The notes under the pieces are model-generated. The model made no database searches and had not been told where the DNA came from. It saw only the letters and a list, made by a program, of their open reading frames with translations. A stretch of 64,000 nt of DNA from Comamonas sp. SCN 67-35 (GTDB taxonomy: Bacteria > Pseudomonadota > Gammaproteobacteria > Burkholderiales > Burkholderiaceae_C). This document shows positions 10,889-20,355 of the stretch, piece by piece (the first letter of the stretch is position 1; every line of letters begins with the position of its first letter). The position numbers were made by a program, and so were the translations under genes. The DNA lies in contig MEFV01000014.1 in NCBI GenBank assembly GCA_001725255.1, positions 17,419 through 81,418 of the forward strand. Direction: 5' to 3'.

Positions 10889-12639
10889 CACAGCAGCGGC
10901 TCCTCGATCGGGTTGGAGACGATCAACGGCTTGACCGCCAGATCGGGCGCCACACCCATGAGGCGCAGGGTCTGCTGCACCACTTCGCTGAAGACCGGGC
11001 CGGAAACGGAGCCGCCGTAATAGACGCCCGCCGAAGGCTCGTCCACCATCACCGCCACGATGATGCGCGGGTTGTCGATGGGCGCCATGCCAGTGAACCA
11101 GGCGCGGTACTTGCCCGCCGCATAGCCCTTGCCCGCCTGTTTGCGCGCCGTGCCGGACTTGCCGCCAACGGAATACCCCACGGTCTGCGCCTTCTGCCCC
11201 GTGCCCCCCGGCCCGGCAGCCAGCCACAGCATGTGGCGCACGAGTTCAGCCGTCTTCGGCGAGAAGACCTGCATGCCCTCGGGCCGCGTATCGCTCTTGA
11301 GCATCGTCGCGGGAATCACCTTGCCGCCGTTGGCGAACACGGTGTAGGAGCGCGCCATCTGAAAGAGCGACGCCGACAGGCCGTAGCCATACGCAATGGT
11401 GGCCTGCTCCACCGGCTTCCAGGTTTTCCAGGGGCGCAGGCGCCCGCTGGCGGCCCCGGGGAAGGCGATCTGCGGCTTCTGGCCGTAGCCCAGTTCCGTG
11501 TGCACGGTCCACATCTCCTGTGGCGACATGCGCTGCGCCACCTTGAGCGCGCCGATATTGCTCGATTTCTCGATGACGCCATCCACCGTCAGAACGCCAT
11601 GGTTTTGCGTATCGGAAATGACGAAACCGCCGATCGCGTAGCGGCCGGGATTGGTATCGATGATGGTGTCGTGCTTGACGCGTCCGAGCTCCAGCGCCGT
11701 GCCTATGGTGATGGGCTTCATCGTGGAGCCGGGCTCGAAGGTGTCAGTCAGCGCACGGTTGCGCAATTGCTCACCCGTGAGTCGGCGTCGGTCGGCCGGG
11801 TCGTAGCTCGGGTAGTTGGTCAATGCCAGCACCTCGCCCGTATGGGCATCGAGCACCACGACGCTGCCCGCCTTGGCCTTGTTGGCAATCACCGTATCGC
11901 GCAGCTTCTGGTAGGCGAAGAACTGCACCTTGCTGTCGATCGACAGCTGAATGTCGCGCCCATCCTCGGGCGGCGTCTCGGCACCGATGCCCTGGACAAC
12001 GCGCCCGCGCCCGTCCTTGATCACGCGCAGCGACCCGGCCTTGCCCGCCAGCTCGCTGTCGAAGGCCAGCTCCATGCCTTCCTGGCCATGGTCTTCCACA
12101 TTGGTGAAGCCCACGACGTGCGCCACCGACTCACCCTCGGGATACTCGCGCTTGTATTCCTTGCGCAGGTAGATGCCCTTGATACCGAGCGCCATGATCT
12201 TCTGGCCCACATCCCAGTCGAGCTGGCGCTTGATCCAGACGAAGCTCTTGTCCTCGTCGCTGAACCGGGCCAGCAACCTGTCCAGCGGCATGTCCATGAG
12301 CTGCGCCGCCTGCTTGAGCCGCTCGCGCACCGTGGGCTGCTGGTCGTCCACGTCCTCGGGGATGGCCCAGATGCTCGCCGCGGGCACGCTGGAGGCGAGG
12401 ATCAGACCGTTGCGATCGAGCAGGCGGCCGCGATACGCGGGCAATTCGATCGTGCGCACGAAGCGCACTTCGCCCTGACGTTTGAAGAAATCGCTGTGAA
12501 TGACCTGTACATAGGTGGCGCGCGCGGCCAGCGCGACAAAGCCGAATCCCACGAGGGCCACGACGAACTTGCTGCGCCAGACAGGCGTGCGCGCCGCCAG
12601 CAGGGGGCTGGAGACGTAATTGACGCGGCGCCGGCTCAC
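10888..12639 (-). CDS. ftsI: Septal transpeptidase FtsI (penicillin-binding protein 3)
   Basis: FtsI is the bitopic class B PBP that cross-links septal peptidoglycan with FtsW. From a GTG at 12639 the protein has 583 aa: a short cytoplasmic tail, one transmembrane helix at about residues 20-40, the dimerisation region (GRLLDRNG) and the transpeptidase domain with the catalytic SxxK (STMKP), SxN (SSNIGAL) and KSGTA motifs in order. I chose the GTG because it overlaps the ftsL stop (GTGA) and places the membrane helix normally; an upstream frame extension lacks FtsI-like sequence. Confidence 0.95.
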   Translation of the reverse strand: MSRRRVNYVSSPLLAARTPVWRSKFVVALVGFGFVALAARATYVQVIHSDFFKRQGEVRFVRTIELPAYRGRLLDRNGLILASSVPAASIWAIPEDVDDQQPTVRERLKQAAQLMDMPLDRLLARFSDEDKSFVWIKRQLDWDVGQKIMALGIKGIYLRKEYKREYPEGESVAHVVGFTNVEDHGQEGMELAFDSELAGKAGSLRVIKDGRGRVVQGIGAETPPEDGRDIQLSIDSKVQFFAYQKLRDTVIANKAKAGSVVVLDAHTGEVLALTNYPSYDPADRRRLTGEQLRNRALTDTFEPGSTMKPITIGTALELGRVKHDTIIDTNPGRYAIGGFVISDTQNHGVLTVDGVIEKSSNIGALKVAQRMSPQEMWTVHTELGYGQKPQIAFPGAASGRLRPWKTWKPVEQATIAYGYGLSASLFQMARSYTVFANGGKVIPATMLKSDTRPEGMQVFSPKTAELVRHMLWLAAGPGGTGQKAQTVGYSVGGKSGTARKQAGKGYAAGKYRAWFTGMAPIDNPRIIVAVMVDEPSAGVYYGGSVSGPVFSEVVQQTLRLMGVAPDLAVKPLIVSNPIEEPLL

Positions 12640-12935
12640 GGCTTGCCTCCCGCGGCGGGTTCGAGCGAACTGCCATCGGCGGCCACATACAGCGTCGTGG
12701 CCGGCGTGGGCGTGCGCATCCGGAGCTTGTCGCTCGCCAGGCGCTCCACACGCAGCGGCGTGGCCTGCGCGCGCTTTTCCACCAGCAGGCGCTGGTGCTC
12801 CACCTCGAGCTGGCGCGCCTCGACACTGACGCGGTGCCACTCGGTGCTGAGGCGCCGCGATTCGTACTGCACCCGCACGAGCCAGATGCTGCTCGCCATC
12901 ACGGCCAGCAGCAGCGCGATGCTGATCCGCGTCAT
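12636..12935 (-). CDS. ftsL: Cell division protein FtsL
   Basis: FtsL is a small bitopic divisome protein that forms a coiled coil with FtsB and activates FtsWI. The 99-aa product starts [16 protein letters not shown], giving a membrane helix at about residues 4-22, followed by a heptad-rich segment with many Glu, Arg and Leu residues up to about residue 70. FtsL is poorly conserved in sequence, so the call rests on size, topology and position between rsmH and ftsI. It overlaps rsmH by four bases and ftsI by four. Confidence 0.92.
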   Translation of the reverse strand: MTRISIALLLAVMASSIWLVRVQYESRRLSTEWHRVSVEARQLEVEHQRLLVEKRAQATPLRVERLASDKLRMRTPTPATTLYVAADGSSLEPAAGGKP

Positions 12936-13858
12936 GCCGCGGCCTCCGTGCGCTCGGCCACGCGCATCACGGCACTGCGCGCCCGGGGGTTGGCCGCGAG
13001 TTCGTCCGCGCCGGGCTTGAAGCGCCCCAGTATCCTGAACGGCATGGCCCGGGGCGCGGCAAACGGGGCGTGCCTGTCCACCACTTCGCGCGAATGGCTG
13101 GCCATGAACTGCTTGACGATGCGGTCTTCCAGCGAATGAAAGCTGATCACCACCAGGCGCCCGCGCGGCGCGAGCACACGCAGGCTCGCCTCTAGCGCCT
13201 GACTGAGGTCCTCGAGTTCGGCATTGATGAAAATCCGAAGAGCCTGAAAGGTGCGTGTCGCGGGGTTCTGCCCGCGCTCGCGTGTGCGGACCGCGCCAGC
13301 CACGAGGTGGGCGAGCTCGGCAGTGGTCTGAACAGGCCCCTGCTTCTCGCGCCGAGCAACAATCGCCTTTGCAATGGCGCCAGCAAACCGTTCTTCACCA
13401 TAGTCACGTATCACCTCCGCTATTGCCGACGGCTCGGCGTGCGCCAGCCACTGCCCCACGCTCTCGCCGCGCGTGGGATCCATGCGCATGTCGAGCGGCC
13501 CATCAAACCGGAAACTGAAACCTCGTTCGGGTGCGTCGATCTGCGGCGAACTCACGCCCAGATCCAGCAGCACGCCCGCCACGCTGCCCACGGCAGACTC
13601 CGCGAGCTGCGTGAAGCTGCCCTGGCGGATGGAAAACCGCGCATCCTGGATGGACGAGGCGGCCGCGAGCGCTTCCGGGTCCTTGTCAAACGCCACCAGC
13701 CGGGCGCCCGGCCCGACGCACTCGAGAATGCGCCGCGAATGCCCGCCGCGGCCGAAGGTGCCATCGATGAAGACGGCATTGGGCGTGCACACCTCGCCCA
13801 CGAGGGCGGCAACCGCCTCTTCGAGCAGGACGGTGGTGTGTGGCTGTCCCGGGTTCAC
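12932..13858 (-). CDS. rsmH: 16S rRNA (cytosine-1402 N4)-methyltransferase RsmH
   Basis: RsmH (formerly MraW) methylates C1402 in the ribosomal P site using S-adenosylmethionine. The 308-aa protein has [13 protein letters not shown] at the N terminus, the SAM-binding [41 protein letters not shown] and [14 protein letters not shown]. It is the second gene of the dcw transcript, nine bases after mraZ. Confidence 0.97.
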   Translation of the reverse strand: MNPGQPHTTVLLEEAVAALVGEVCTPNAVFIDGTFGRGGHSRRILECVGPGARLVAFDKDPEALAAASSIQDARFSIRQGSFTQLAESAVGSVAGVLLDLGVSSPQIDAPERGFSFRFDGPLDMRMDPTRGESVGQWLAHAEPSAIAEVIRDYGEERFAGAIAKAIVARREKQGPVQTTAELAHLVAGAVRTRERGQNPATRTFQALRIFINAELEDLSQALEASLRVLAPRGRLVVISFHSLEDRIVKQFMASHSREVVDRHAPFAAPRAMPFRILGRFKPGADELAANPRARSAVMRVAERTEAAA

Positions 13859-13867
13859 TTGCCACTC

Positions 13868-14296
13868 TCAGAAGGAAAAGTCCTTGAACACATCAGGCAT
13901 CTGCGCCTGCATGGCCGCGGCTTCCTTGGCCTCGTAGGTGGCCTTGTCCCAGAGCTCGAAGTGCGTGCCCATCCCGAGCAGCACCGCCTCCTTGACCAGG
14001 CCGGCTGAGGCACGCAATTCCGGCGAGACCAGCACCCGGCCCGTGCCATCCATTTCCACGTCCATGGCGTTGCCAAGGAAGATCCGCTTCCACCACTGCG
14101 CCTGCATGGGCAGCTGGGCGATGCGTGCGCTGAAGGCCTCCCACGCCGGACGCGGGAACACCATCAGGCAGCCATCGGGATGCTTGGTGATCGTGAGCTG
14201 GCCTGCCGCGTCCAGCGCCAACGCGTCGCGGTGGCGCGTAGGGATCGACAAACGCCCCTTGGCATCCAGACTGAGCGAAGACGCACCTTGGAACAC
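13868..14296 (-). CDS. mraZ: Transcriptional regulator MraZ
   Basis: MraZ is an AbrB-fold, ring-forming DNA-binding protein that autoregulates the dcw operon. The 142-aa product has two SpoVT/AbrB-like halves: [23 protein letters not shown] near the N terminus, and a second copy around [19 protein letters not shown]. It begins with GTG at 14296 (GTG-TTC-CAA); no better start is nearby. Its own presumed target, four GTGS repeats at 14356-14389, lies just upstream. Confidence 0.95.
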   Translation of the reverse strand: MFQGASSLSLDAKGRLSIPTRHRDALALDAAGQLTITKHPDGCLMVFPRPAWEAFSARIAQLPMQAQWWKRIFLGNAMDVEMDGTGRVLVSPELRASAGLVKEAVLLGMGTHFELWDKATYEAKEAAAMQAQMPDVFKDFSF

Positions 14297-14355
14297 GGTA
14301 TTGAACCCTTCGAACCGACACCCGCCGCGACAACCCCCTTTTGAGGGTAATCACG

Positions 14356-14389
14356 GCACTTTTTACCACTTCATTGCACCTTTTTGCAC
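14356..14389 (-). promoter_or_regulatory. MraZ box: four direct repeats with 10-bp period
   Basis: On the minus strand the sequence reads GTGC, six bases, GTGC, six bases, GTGG, six bases, GTGC. The motifs occupy 14386-14389, 14376-14379, 14366-14369 and 14356-14359. MraZ is known to bind tandem TGGG-like repeats spaced one helical turn apart upstream of its own gene. The first repeat overlaps the proposed -10 element, consistent with autorepression. The binding itself is inferred. Confidence 0.75.
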
Positions 14390-14415
14390 TGTAGCAGGAA
14401 AGTGAGGCTGCGCAA
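14388..14415 (-). promoter_or_regulatory. Candidate sigma-70 promoter of the dcw operon
   Basis: On the minus strand, TTGCGC (14415-14410) is followed after 16 bases by TACAGT (14393-14388). These resemble -35 and -10 elements and sit directly next to the MraZ boxes, about 90 bases before the mraZ GTG. The rest of the gap up to the hslU stop at 14563 shows no gene; it contains only short imperfect palindromes such as CTTGACTATCAAG near 14492. Confidence 0.5.
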
Positions 14416-14562
14416 GGGGAAAACCCGGAAAATTCACGAATGAAATCAAAGGTTTAGCGCCTCATATTCAACACGAGGGACTAGAAAAACCTTGATAGTC
14501 AAGAGTTTGGACCACATAGCGCATGTGATCCATGAAGCACGGCCGAAGTCAGCTCCGGCTCG

Positions 14563-15903
14563 TCACAGGATGTAGCGCGACAGGTCCTCGTTGGCACTGA
14601 GCGACGCAAGGCGCGCATCGACGAGCGCCCCATCGATCACCACGGTCTGCCCCGAGAGGCGCGTGGCATCGAAACTCACCTCATCCAGGAGCCGTTCCAT
14701 GACGGTGGCCAGGCGCCGCGCGCCGATGTTCTCGGTGCGCTCGTTCACGTCGTACGCGATCTGCGCCAGGCGCGTGATGCCCTCGGGCGTGAACTCCAGC
14801 GTCACGCCTTCGGTGGCCAGCAGCGCCTGGTACTGCTTGACCAGGCTCGCGTGGGTCTGCGTGAGGATGGCCTCGAAATCCTGCACCGACAGCGAGCCGA
14901 GTTCAACGCGAATCGGAAAGCGCCCCTGTAGCTCGGGAATCAGATCGCTGGGCTTGGCCAGGTGAAAGGCTCCGGAGGCAATGAACAGGATGTGGTCGGT
15001 CTTGACCATGCCGTATTTCGTCGAGACCGTGGTGCCCTCCACCAGCGGCAGCAGGTCACGCTGCACGCCCTGGCGCGAGACATCGGCGCCGCTGGTTTCC
15101 TGGCGCGTGGCCACCTTGTCGATCTCATCGATGAAGACGATGCCGTTCTGCTCCATGTTGGCCATGGCACGGCTCTTCATTTCATCCTCGTTCACCAGCT
15201 TGGCCGCCTCTTCGTCGGTCAGGAGCTTGAGCGCCTCGGCAATCGCCAGCTTGCGCGTGCGGCGCTTTTCCTGGCCCATCTGGCTGAACAGGCCGCGCAG
15301 CTGTTCGGCCATTTCCTCCATGCCTTGCGGGCCCATGATCTCGACCTGCGGCCGCGCATCGAGCACGTCGATCTCGATTTCCTTGTCGTCGAGCTGCCCT
15401 TCGCGCAGTTTCTTGCGAAACACCTGGCGCGCCGTGTTGTCCGCCGGCGGCTCCTCGGTACGTGAGGCGTCGAGTCCGGCACCGCGCGCCGGGGGCACGA
15501 GCGCATCGAGGATGCGCTCCTCGGCCGCATCCTCGGCGCGCGCGCGCATTTTCTTCATCTCGTGCTCGCGCATCTGCTTGACCGCCACCTCGGCGAGGTC
15601 GCGGATGATGGCGTCCACATCCTTGCCCACGTAGCCGACTTCGGTGAACTTGGTCGCCTCGACCTTGATGAAGGGCGCATCGGCCAGCCGAGCCAGGCGC
15701 CGCGCGATTTCGGTCTTGCCCACGCCGGTCGGGCCGATCATGAGGATGTTCTTGGGCGTGATTTCGGCGCGCAGGCCGGCATCGACCTGTTGGCGGCGCC
15801 AGCGATTGCGCAACGCAATGGCCACGGCGCGCTTGGCACCCTGCTGGCCGACGATGTGGCGATCGAGCTCGGAAACGATCTCCTGGGGGGTCATGGAAGA
15901 CAT
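14563..15903 (-). CDS. hslU: HslU, ATPase subunit of the HslVU protease
   Basis: HslU is a hexameric AAA+ unfoldase that feeds substrates into the HslV peptidase. The 446-aa protein has the N-terminal [15 protein letters not shown], Walker [10 protein letters not shown], the pore-loop region [14 protein letters not shown], an intermediate domain (about residues 110-240), Walker B IVFIDEID and a C terminus ending DLSRYIL, as expected for docking into HslV. It starts at 15903, or possibly at the fourth codon. It follows hslV in the same direction, separated by 62 bases that hold a dispersed repeat. Confidence 0.97.
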   Translation of the reverse strand: MSSMTPQEIVSELDRHIVGQQGAKRAVAIALRNRWRRQQVDAGLRAEITPKNILMIGPTGVGKTEIARRLARLADAPFIKVEATKFTEVGYVGKDVDAIIRDLAEVAVKQMREHEMKKMRARAEDAAEERILDALVPPARGAGLDASRTEEPPADNTARQVFRKKLREGQLDDKEIEIDVLDARPQVEIMGPQGMEEMAEQLRGLFSQMGQEKRRTRKLAIAEALKLLTDEEAAKLVNEDEMKSRAMANMEQNGIVFIDEIDKVATRQETSGADVSRQGVQRDLLPLVEGTTVSTKYGMVKTDHILFIASGAFHLAKPSDLIPELQGRFPIRVELGSLSVQDFEAILTQTHASLVKQYQALLATEGVTLEFTPEGITRLAQIAYDVNERTENIGARRLATVMERLLDEVSFDATRLSGQTVVIDGALVDARLASLSANEDLSRYIL

Positions 15904-15910
15904 TTGTGAT

Positions 15911-15960
15911 CCAAATCAGGCTTCAGCGCTTTACCGGCAAGCGCGAGCAGCTATTAAATA
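15911..15960 (-). repeat. Dispersed short palindromic repeat, copy 1
   Basis: The hslV-hslU gap holds one copy of an element of about 45 bp whose minus-strand version reads TAGCTGCTCGCGCTTGCC, then AAGCG, and ends in GATTT. A CGCTT...AAGCG inverted repeat lies at its centre. Similar copies occur at about 36,500 and 58,005. The core matches the 58,005 copy at roughly three of four positions by eye. Its function is unknown; the hairpin could modulate hslU expression. Confidence 0.6.
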
Positions 15961-15965
15961 AAAGA

Positions 15966-16514
15966 CTACAGCGTCTCTATCGTGTGGTGCATGTTGGTGT
16001 AGATGCACAGCTCACCGGCAATTTCCAGCGATTTCCTGATGATCTCCACCGCCGACAGATCGGTGTTGGCCAGCAGCGCCTTGGCCGCCGAATGCGCGTA
16101 GGCACCGCCCGAGCCGATCGCGACGATGCCCTGCTCGGGTTCGAGCACATCGCCATTGCCGGTGATGATGAGCGAGGCGGTTTCATCGGCCACGGCGAGC
16201 ATGGCTTCGAGGCGGCGCAGCACGCGGTCGGTGCGCCAGTCCTTGGTGAGCTCGATGGCGGCGCGCGTGAGCTGGCCTTGGTGTTTTTCCAGCTTGGCCT
16301 CGAAACGCTCGAACAGCGTGAACGCGTCTGCCGTGGCGCCGGCGAAACCGGCGAGCACCTTGTCGTGGTAGAGCTTGCGCACCTTGCGCGCCGAGCCCTT
16401 GACGACGATGTTGCCCAGCGTGACCTGGCCGTCGCCGCCGATCGCCACCTGCACGCGACCGTCAGGAAGCTGGCGGCGCACACTCAGAATGGTGGTACCG
16501 TGAAACTGTTCCAT
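15966..16514 (-). CDS. hslV: HslV, peptidase subunit of the HslVU protease
   Basis: HslV is the proteasome-like N-terminal threonine peptidase that partners HslU. From the ATG at 16514 it has 182 aa. The short propeptide MEQFHG precedes TTILSVRR, so Thr7 becomes the catalytic N terminus after processing. [34 protein letters not shown] and [16 protein letters not shown] are typical. Longer in-frame upstream sequence is Arg-rich and lies antisense-like over the neighbouring gene, so I rejected it. Confidence 0.97.
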   Translation of the reverse strand: MEQFHGTTILSVRRQLPDGRVQVAIGGDGQVTLGNIVVKGSARKVRKLYHDKVLAGFAGATADAFTLFERFEAKLEKHQGQLTRAAIELTKDWRTDRVLRRLEAMLAVADETASLIITGNGDVLEPEQGIVAIGSGGAYAHSAAKALLANTDLSAVEIIRKSLEIAGELCIYTNMHHTIETL

Positions 16515-16561
16515 AAATTTTTTATGTGACGGCGCCTCGCCGTTTTGCAAGGGGGCCGAGG

Positions 16562-18289
16562 TCAGTTCTTGCGCGGCTCCACCCAGGCGTGCTCGCCGAT
16601 GCCGATCACGTTGAAGAACACCGCAATCAGCCGGTGCAGATTGTGGAAGTGCAACTCCCGGCCCTGCGCCTGCTGGACCGCCGCCCAGTTCAGCACCGAG
16701 CCGACGGCGGCGAAATCGATGCGGATCAGCCGGTCGCATGCGATCACGAAGGGACGCCCCTTGGGCATCAGCGCCTCCAGGGGCGCGAGCTGGGGTTGCG
16801 CATCTCCTTCGATCTCCCCCGCGAGTTCGGCCACGGGCGCCGCATCGTCCATCGCCTGCGGCCTCCCCGGCGCCGCCATCGCAGCGGCGTCGCCCTGCCC
16901 GTGCGTCGCGGGCACGTCTTCTCCCAGCAGGCGGCATTTGGGGTCGGCCCACGACGGCGGAGACACCTCGTAAGTGACGCAATAGTCCAGCGCCACCGCC
17001 TCGAAATCATCGGCCTGGTCGGTCAGACGCAGCAGCGCCATGCGCAGCAGCCACCACTGCGGGTCCGCGGTGCGATCCTCGGCCACGGTCTGCGCCTGCA
17101 GCACTTTGTGCAGTGCCGCCAGTCCCTGAAAGCGCAATGACACCTTCTGGTTCGCCCATGCGCCAAACAGATCGACCAGCGCCGCCAGCGCGGGTGCATC
17201 GATCGTGACGAGCCGCCCCCAATTGAGCGTCCACGGAGGGGCAGAGCGCGAGAGCGAGACCTGCAGCGCGGCGATGGTCTGCTGCCCCAGTGTGGCGGGC
17301 GCGTTCCAGACCAGCTCGCGCTGCGGCTGTGCCTCGGTGTGGGCCGCGGGGGCCACGCCCAATTGCTTGGGCATGGAAAACCACAACGGGGCGGAGCGCC
17401 CGTAGCGCGCCGCATAGTCGATGGCCAGCGCATCGAAGGGCTCCTGCTGGCCCGTCGCGCGATAAAGGTCGAACAGGGTCATCCAGATTTCGTGTTGCTC
17501 GGCCGTTTCATCCTTGGCATGCCGGGCCAGCACTTCATTCAGGCAGCGTGCCGCGCCCGCGTAATCGGCGTTGGCGAACAGGATCGCGGCCTCTTCAAGA
17601 TCAGGTTCATGCACGAATTTTTCCTCTCTGGGCGCGTTCCGGGCGGCAGCCTCTTCAGCCGCGGACGGTGCAAACGGGCTGAGCAAATTGTCATCGCGAA
17701 ACAGGGCGCTGGGCACCTCGCTGTTGATGGTGGAGTCGCGCTGCAGCGCCGACGCCGCCGTGGGCGCGAAGGCCTGCAGGGGATCGCGCCAGGAACCCGC
17801 CTGCGATTGCGATGCCGACATCGGAGGCGGCAAGGTGGTTTCACCCAGCGCGCTGGGGACGTCCGCGTCCGGGTGGCGCTCGACTTCCTGGCGGACCGGC
17901 TGCCGCCCAGACGGGATGGCGCCCTGCGCCTTCCACCACTGCTGCGACATCTGCTGCTCGATCGCGTCGATCTTGCGCAGTGTCTCGGCGCGTTCCGAGC
18001 GCTCGCCGATGCCAGTGCTCAGGAAGGAGGTGCGCGCCGGTGTGTCGTCGTGCATCACGCCGGGAGCACCTTCCTTGCGACGCAGCTTGCGCAACTGATC
18101 GAATTCACGCCTGCGCACGAAATCGTTGCGGCGCTTGCGCTCGATCATCTCCTTGAGCTTCTGGCGCGTGTACTGTGACTCCGGACTTCCGGCCAGCGAG
18201 TCCAGCTCGGTCCAGTCCACGGTGGGGTTGCGCACGAAGCGCACGACCTTGGACAGCAAGCCACCGGGCGCCGTGTCTTCCTTGGTCAT
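16562..18289 (-). CDS. Conserved hypothetical protein with two STAS-like modules
   Basis: I do not recognise a named family. The 575-aa soluble protein starts [19 protein letters not shown]. It has a charged, helical N-terminal part (Arg/Lys/Glu-rich, about residues 35-70 and 95-125), a Pro/Ala/Ser-rich linker to about residue 210, then a helical repeat-like region ([19 protein letters not shown]). Two segments resemble STAS domains as in MlaB or SpoIIAA: one near residues 360-420 ([18 protein letters not shown]) and one at the C terminus ([34 protein letters not shown]). It lies between dksA and hslV on the same strand with gaps under 50 bases, so it is probably co-transcribed. A scaffold or regulatory role is only a guess. 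Confidence 0.7.
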   Translation of the reverse strand: MTKEDTAPGGLLSKVVRFVRNPTVDWTELDSLAGSPESQYTRQKLKEMIERKRRNDFVRRREFDQLRKLRRKEGAPGVMHDDTPARTSFLSTGIGERSERAETLRKIDAIEQQMSQQWWKAQGAIPSGRQPVRQEVERHPDADVPSALGETTLPPPMSASQSQAGSWRDPLQAFAPTAASALQRDSTINSEVPSALFRDDNLLSPFAPSAAEEAAARNAPREEKFVHEPDLEEAAILFANADYAGAARCLNEVLARHAKDETAEQHEIWMTLFDLYRATGQQEPFDALAIDYAARYGRSAPLWFSMPKQLGVAPAAHTEAQPQRELVWNAPATLGQQTIAALQVSLSRSAPPWTLNWGRLVTIDAPALAALVDLFGAWANQKVSLRFQGLAALHKVLQAQTVAEDRTADPQWWLLRMALLRLTDQADDFEAVALDYCVTYEVSPPSWADPKCRLLGEDVPATHGQGDAAAMAAPGRPQAMDDAAPVAELAGEIEGDAQPQLAPLEALMPKGRPFVIACDRLIRIDFAAVGSVLNWAAVQQAQGRELHFHNLHRLIAVFFNVIGIGEHAWVEPRKN

Positions 18290-18335
18290 GCGCTGGTGTT
18301 CCTATGCCCCGTCCGCGGCAACCATGTCCGGTTCC

Positions 18336-18827
18336 TCAGTCACCGAACATCTTCTGCTTGAGTTCACGCCTTTGCTGCGCTTCAAGCGAGAGCGTGGCCG
18401 TGGGCCGCGCCAGCAGACGGCCCACGCCTATGGGCTCGCCGGTCTCGTCGCAGTAGCCGTAGTCGCCCGCATCGATGCGCGCAATCGACTGTTCGATCTT
18501 CTTGAGGAGCTTCCTCTCGCGGTCGCGCGTGCGCAGCTCCAGCGCATGCTCTTCCTCGATCGTCGCGCGGTCGGCAGGGTCGGGCACGACCACGGTGTCC
18601 TCGCGCAGGTTTTCCGTCGTGGCGCCCGCGTTGTCGTGGATGTCCTGCTTGAGCTGCACCAGCTTCAGGCGAAAGAATGCCAGCTGCTTCTCATTCATGT
18701 ACTCGCTCTCGGGCATGGCAAGCACATCCTCGTCCGTGAGCTGTTCCACGGACTTGGTTTTCCAGTTGTTGGCCAGCTTCGAATCTTTCTTGGCGGCCGC
18801 CACAGGTTTTTGCAGGGTCGTATTCAT
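18336..18827 (-). CDS. dksA: RNA polymerase-binding transcription factor DksA, zinc-ligand-poor form
   Basis: DksA binds in the RNA polymerase secondary channel and works with ppGpp in the stringent response. The protein is 163 aa from the ATG at 18827 (MNTTLQKP). It has the coiled coil with the conserved tip (DPADRATIEEE) and the C-terminal globular part YGYCDETGEPIGVGRLLARP. The usual four zinc cysteines (C-x2-C-x17-C-x2-C) read Cys, Thr, Ser, Ala here, so only one remains. That pattern is known from zinc-independent DksA variants such as Pseudomonas DksA2. Translation could start earlier in frame, at 18902, but that extension looks unlike DksA. The gap up to 19072 shows no gene. Confidence 0.93.
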   Translation of the reverse strand: MNTTLQKPVAAAKKDSKLANNWKTKSVEQLTDEDVLAMPESEYMNEKQLAFFRLKLVQLKQDIHDNAGATTENLREDTVVVPDPADRATIEEEHALELRTRDRERKLLKKIEQSIARIDAGDYGYCDETGEPIGVGRLLARPTATLSLEAQQRRELKQKMFGD

Positions 18828-19072
18828 GGTGAGGGTACGCTGGCTAGAGTGAAGGAAAAGCAGGTCAATGCGACGATGGTAACGCCACTTGAGTGCAAGC
18901 AAAAGCCATGGCCTCGCAAGCGCCGGTCACGTTGCGGCAACGGCCCGCCACGGCAGGCCTGCAGGCCGCCCCGTGGACGGGCGGCGATTGTATAGACCGG
19001 GAACGCAAAGGGCCGCCGAAGGCGCTGAGGGAATACCCTAGCGGCACCCCGCCACGAACAGGCGACTGGCAC

Positions 19073-20125
19073 TCACGCTGGCGCCAGGCACTGCTCCAGC
19101 CCCTGGAAGAAGATGTCCCTGGGCAGGTCGATGCCGATGAACACCATGCGACTCTGGCGCGGCTCGTCCTTGCCCCACTCCGGCCCCAGGTCGCTGCCCA
19201 TGAGCTGGTGCACGCCCTGGAAGATCACCTTGCGCTCGGTCCCCTTCATCGCCAGCACGCCCTTGTAGCGCAGCATGCGCGGACCGTAGATGTTGACGAT
19301 GGCGCCGATGAAATCCTCCAGCTTGGCCGGGTCGAACGGCCGCTCGGAGCGGAAGACGAAGCTCTTGACGTCGTCGTCATAGTGGTGGTGGTGCAGGTGG
19401 GCGCAGTGCTCGCCGTGCTCGTGGCCATGGTCGTGATCGTGGTGCTCGTGATCATAATCGTGGTCATCCTCCTTGAGCAGCTCCGGATCGACTTCGAGCT
19501 TGTCGTTGAGATTGAAGCCGCGCAGATCGAGCACCTCCTTGAGCGGCACCTCGCCAAAGTGCACCGCGCGGATCGGCGCGCGCGGGTTCATGTGCTTGAG
19601 GCGATGGATGAGCGCGTCCTTGTCCTGCTCGCTCACGAGATCGGTCTTGGAGAGAAAAATCTGGTCGGCGAACCCCACCTGACGGCGCGCCTCCTGGCGC
19701 GTGTCCAGCTGCTCATTGGCATGCTTGGCATCGACCAGCGTGATCACCGAATCCACGAGATAGGACTCGGCGATCTCGTCGTCCATGAAGAAGGTCTGCA
19801 CCACCGGGCCGGGGTCCGCCAGGCCCGTGGTCTCGATCACCACGCGCTCGAAGTCGAGCAGGCCCTTGCGCTTCTTGGCCGCCAGCAGCCGCAAGGTGTC
19901 ACGCAGGTCTTCGCGGATGGTGCAGCACACGCAGCCGTTGCTCATCTGGAGAATCTGCTCTTTCGACTCGGCGACGAGCAGATCGCTGTCGATATTTTCC
20001 TCGCCGAATTCATTTTCGATGACGGCAATCTTCTGGCCGTGGGTTTCCGTAAGCACGCGCTTGAGCAGCGTGGTTTTGCCAGAACCGAGAAAGCCCGTGA
20101 GGATGGTGGCTGGGATGAGTGACAT
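19073..20125 (-). CDS. CobW/COG0523-family GTPase (metal chaperone)
   Basis: This is a G3E-family P-loop GTPase of 350 aa. It shows Walker A TGFLGSGKTTLL at residues 10-21, the metal-binding GCVCC motif (CxCC) near residue 65, ETTGLADPGP, the guanine-specificity SKTD and the C-terminal CobW domain. A long His/Asp-rich stretch (DHDYDHEHHDHDHGHEHGEH, about residues 220-240) is likely to bind zinc or another divalent metal. Family members deliver zinc, cobalt or nickel to target enzymes. It lies upstream of dksA on the same strand, separated by 247 bases. I saw no recognisable Zur box in the 230-base divergent gap towards the chemoreceptor gene. The substrate metal is not known. Confidence 0.9.
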   Translation of the reverse strand: MSLIPATILTGFLGSGKTTLLKRVLTETHGQKIAVIENEFGEENIDSDLLVAESKEQILQMSNGCVCCTIREDLRDTLRLLAAKKRKGLLDFERVVIETTGLADPGPVVQTFFMDDEIAESYLVDSVITLVDAKHANEQLDTRQEARRQVGFADQIFLSKTDLVSEQDKDALIHRLKHMNPRAPIRAVHFGEVPLKEVLDLRGFNLNDKLEVDPELLKEDDHDYDHEHHDHDHGHEHGEHCAHLHHHHYDDDVKSFVFRSERPFDPAKLEDFIGAIVNIYGPRMLRYKGVLAMKGTERKVIFQGVHQLMGSDLGPEWGKDEPRQSRMVFIGIDLPRDIFFQGLEQCLAPA

Positions 20126-20355
20126 GGTGAATCCGGGGAAAACAAGAATATCCGCGTCAAAGCGGTCGCAACAACCACTATTTTATTGAAATGCCAAATT
20201 CCCGCTTGCGCACAATGCGTAATCAGCTATCAATATGGTAGCTATCTGGAAGTCACGACCGTCATGACTCCCGTCGCACAAGCGACGGTTCCATAATACG
20301 GCGCAAGTGTGGTTACATCCTTAAACACACATGATCCCGGCTTCGGAGAAGAGCG

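Noticed and set aside
14531..14550. GCCG...CGGC inverted repeat after hslU as a terminator
   Set aside because: The stem is interrupted by a mismatch, the loop is only two bases and no T-run follows.
20126..20355. Zur-type operator between the CobW-like GTPase and the chemoreceptor
   Set aside because: No palindrome resembling the known Zur consensus is visible. The AGCTA/TAGCT inverted repeat near 20225 is too short and may be a fragment of the dispersed repeat.
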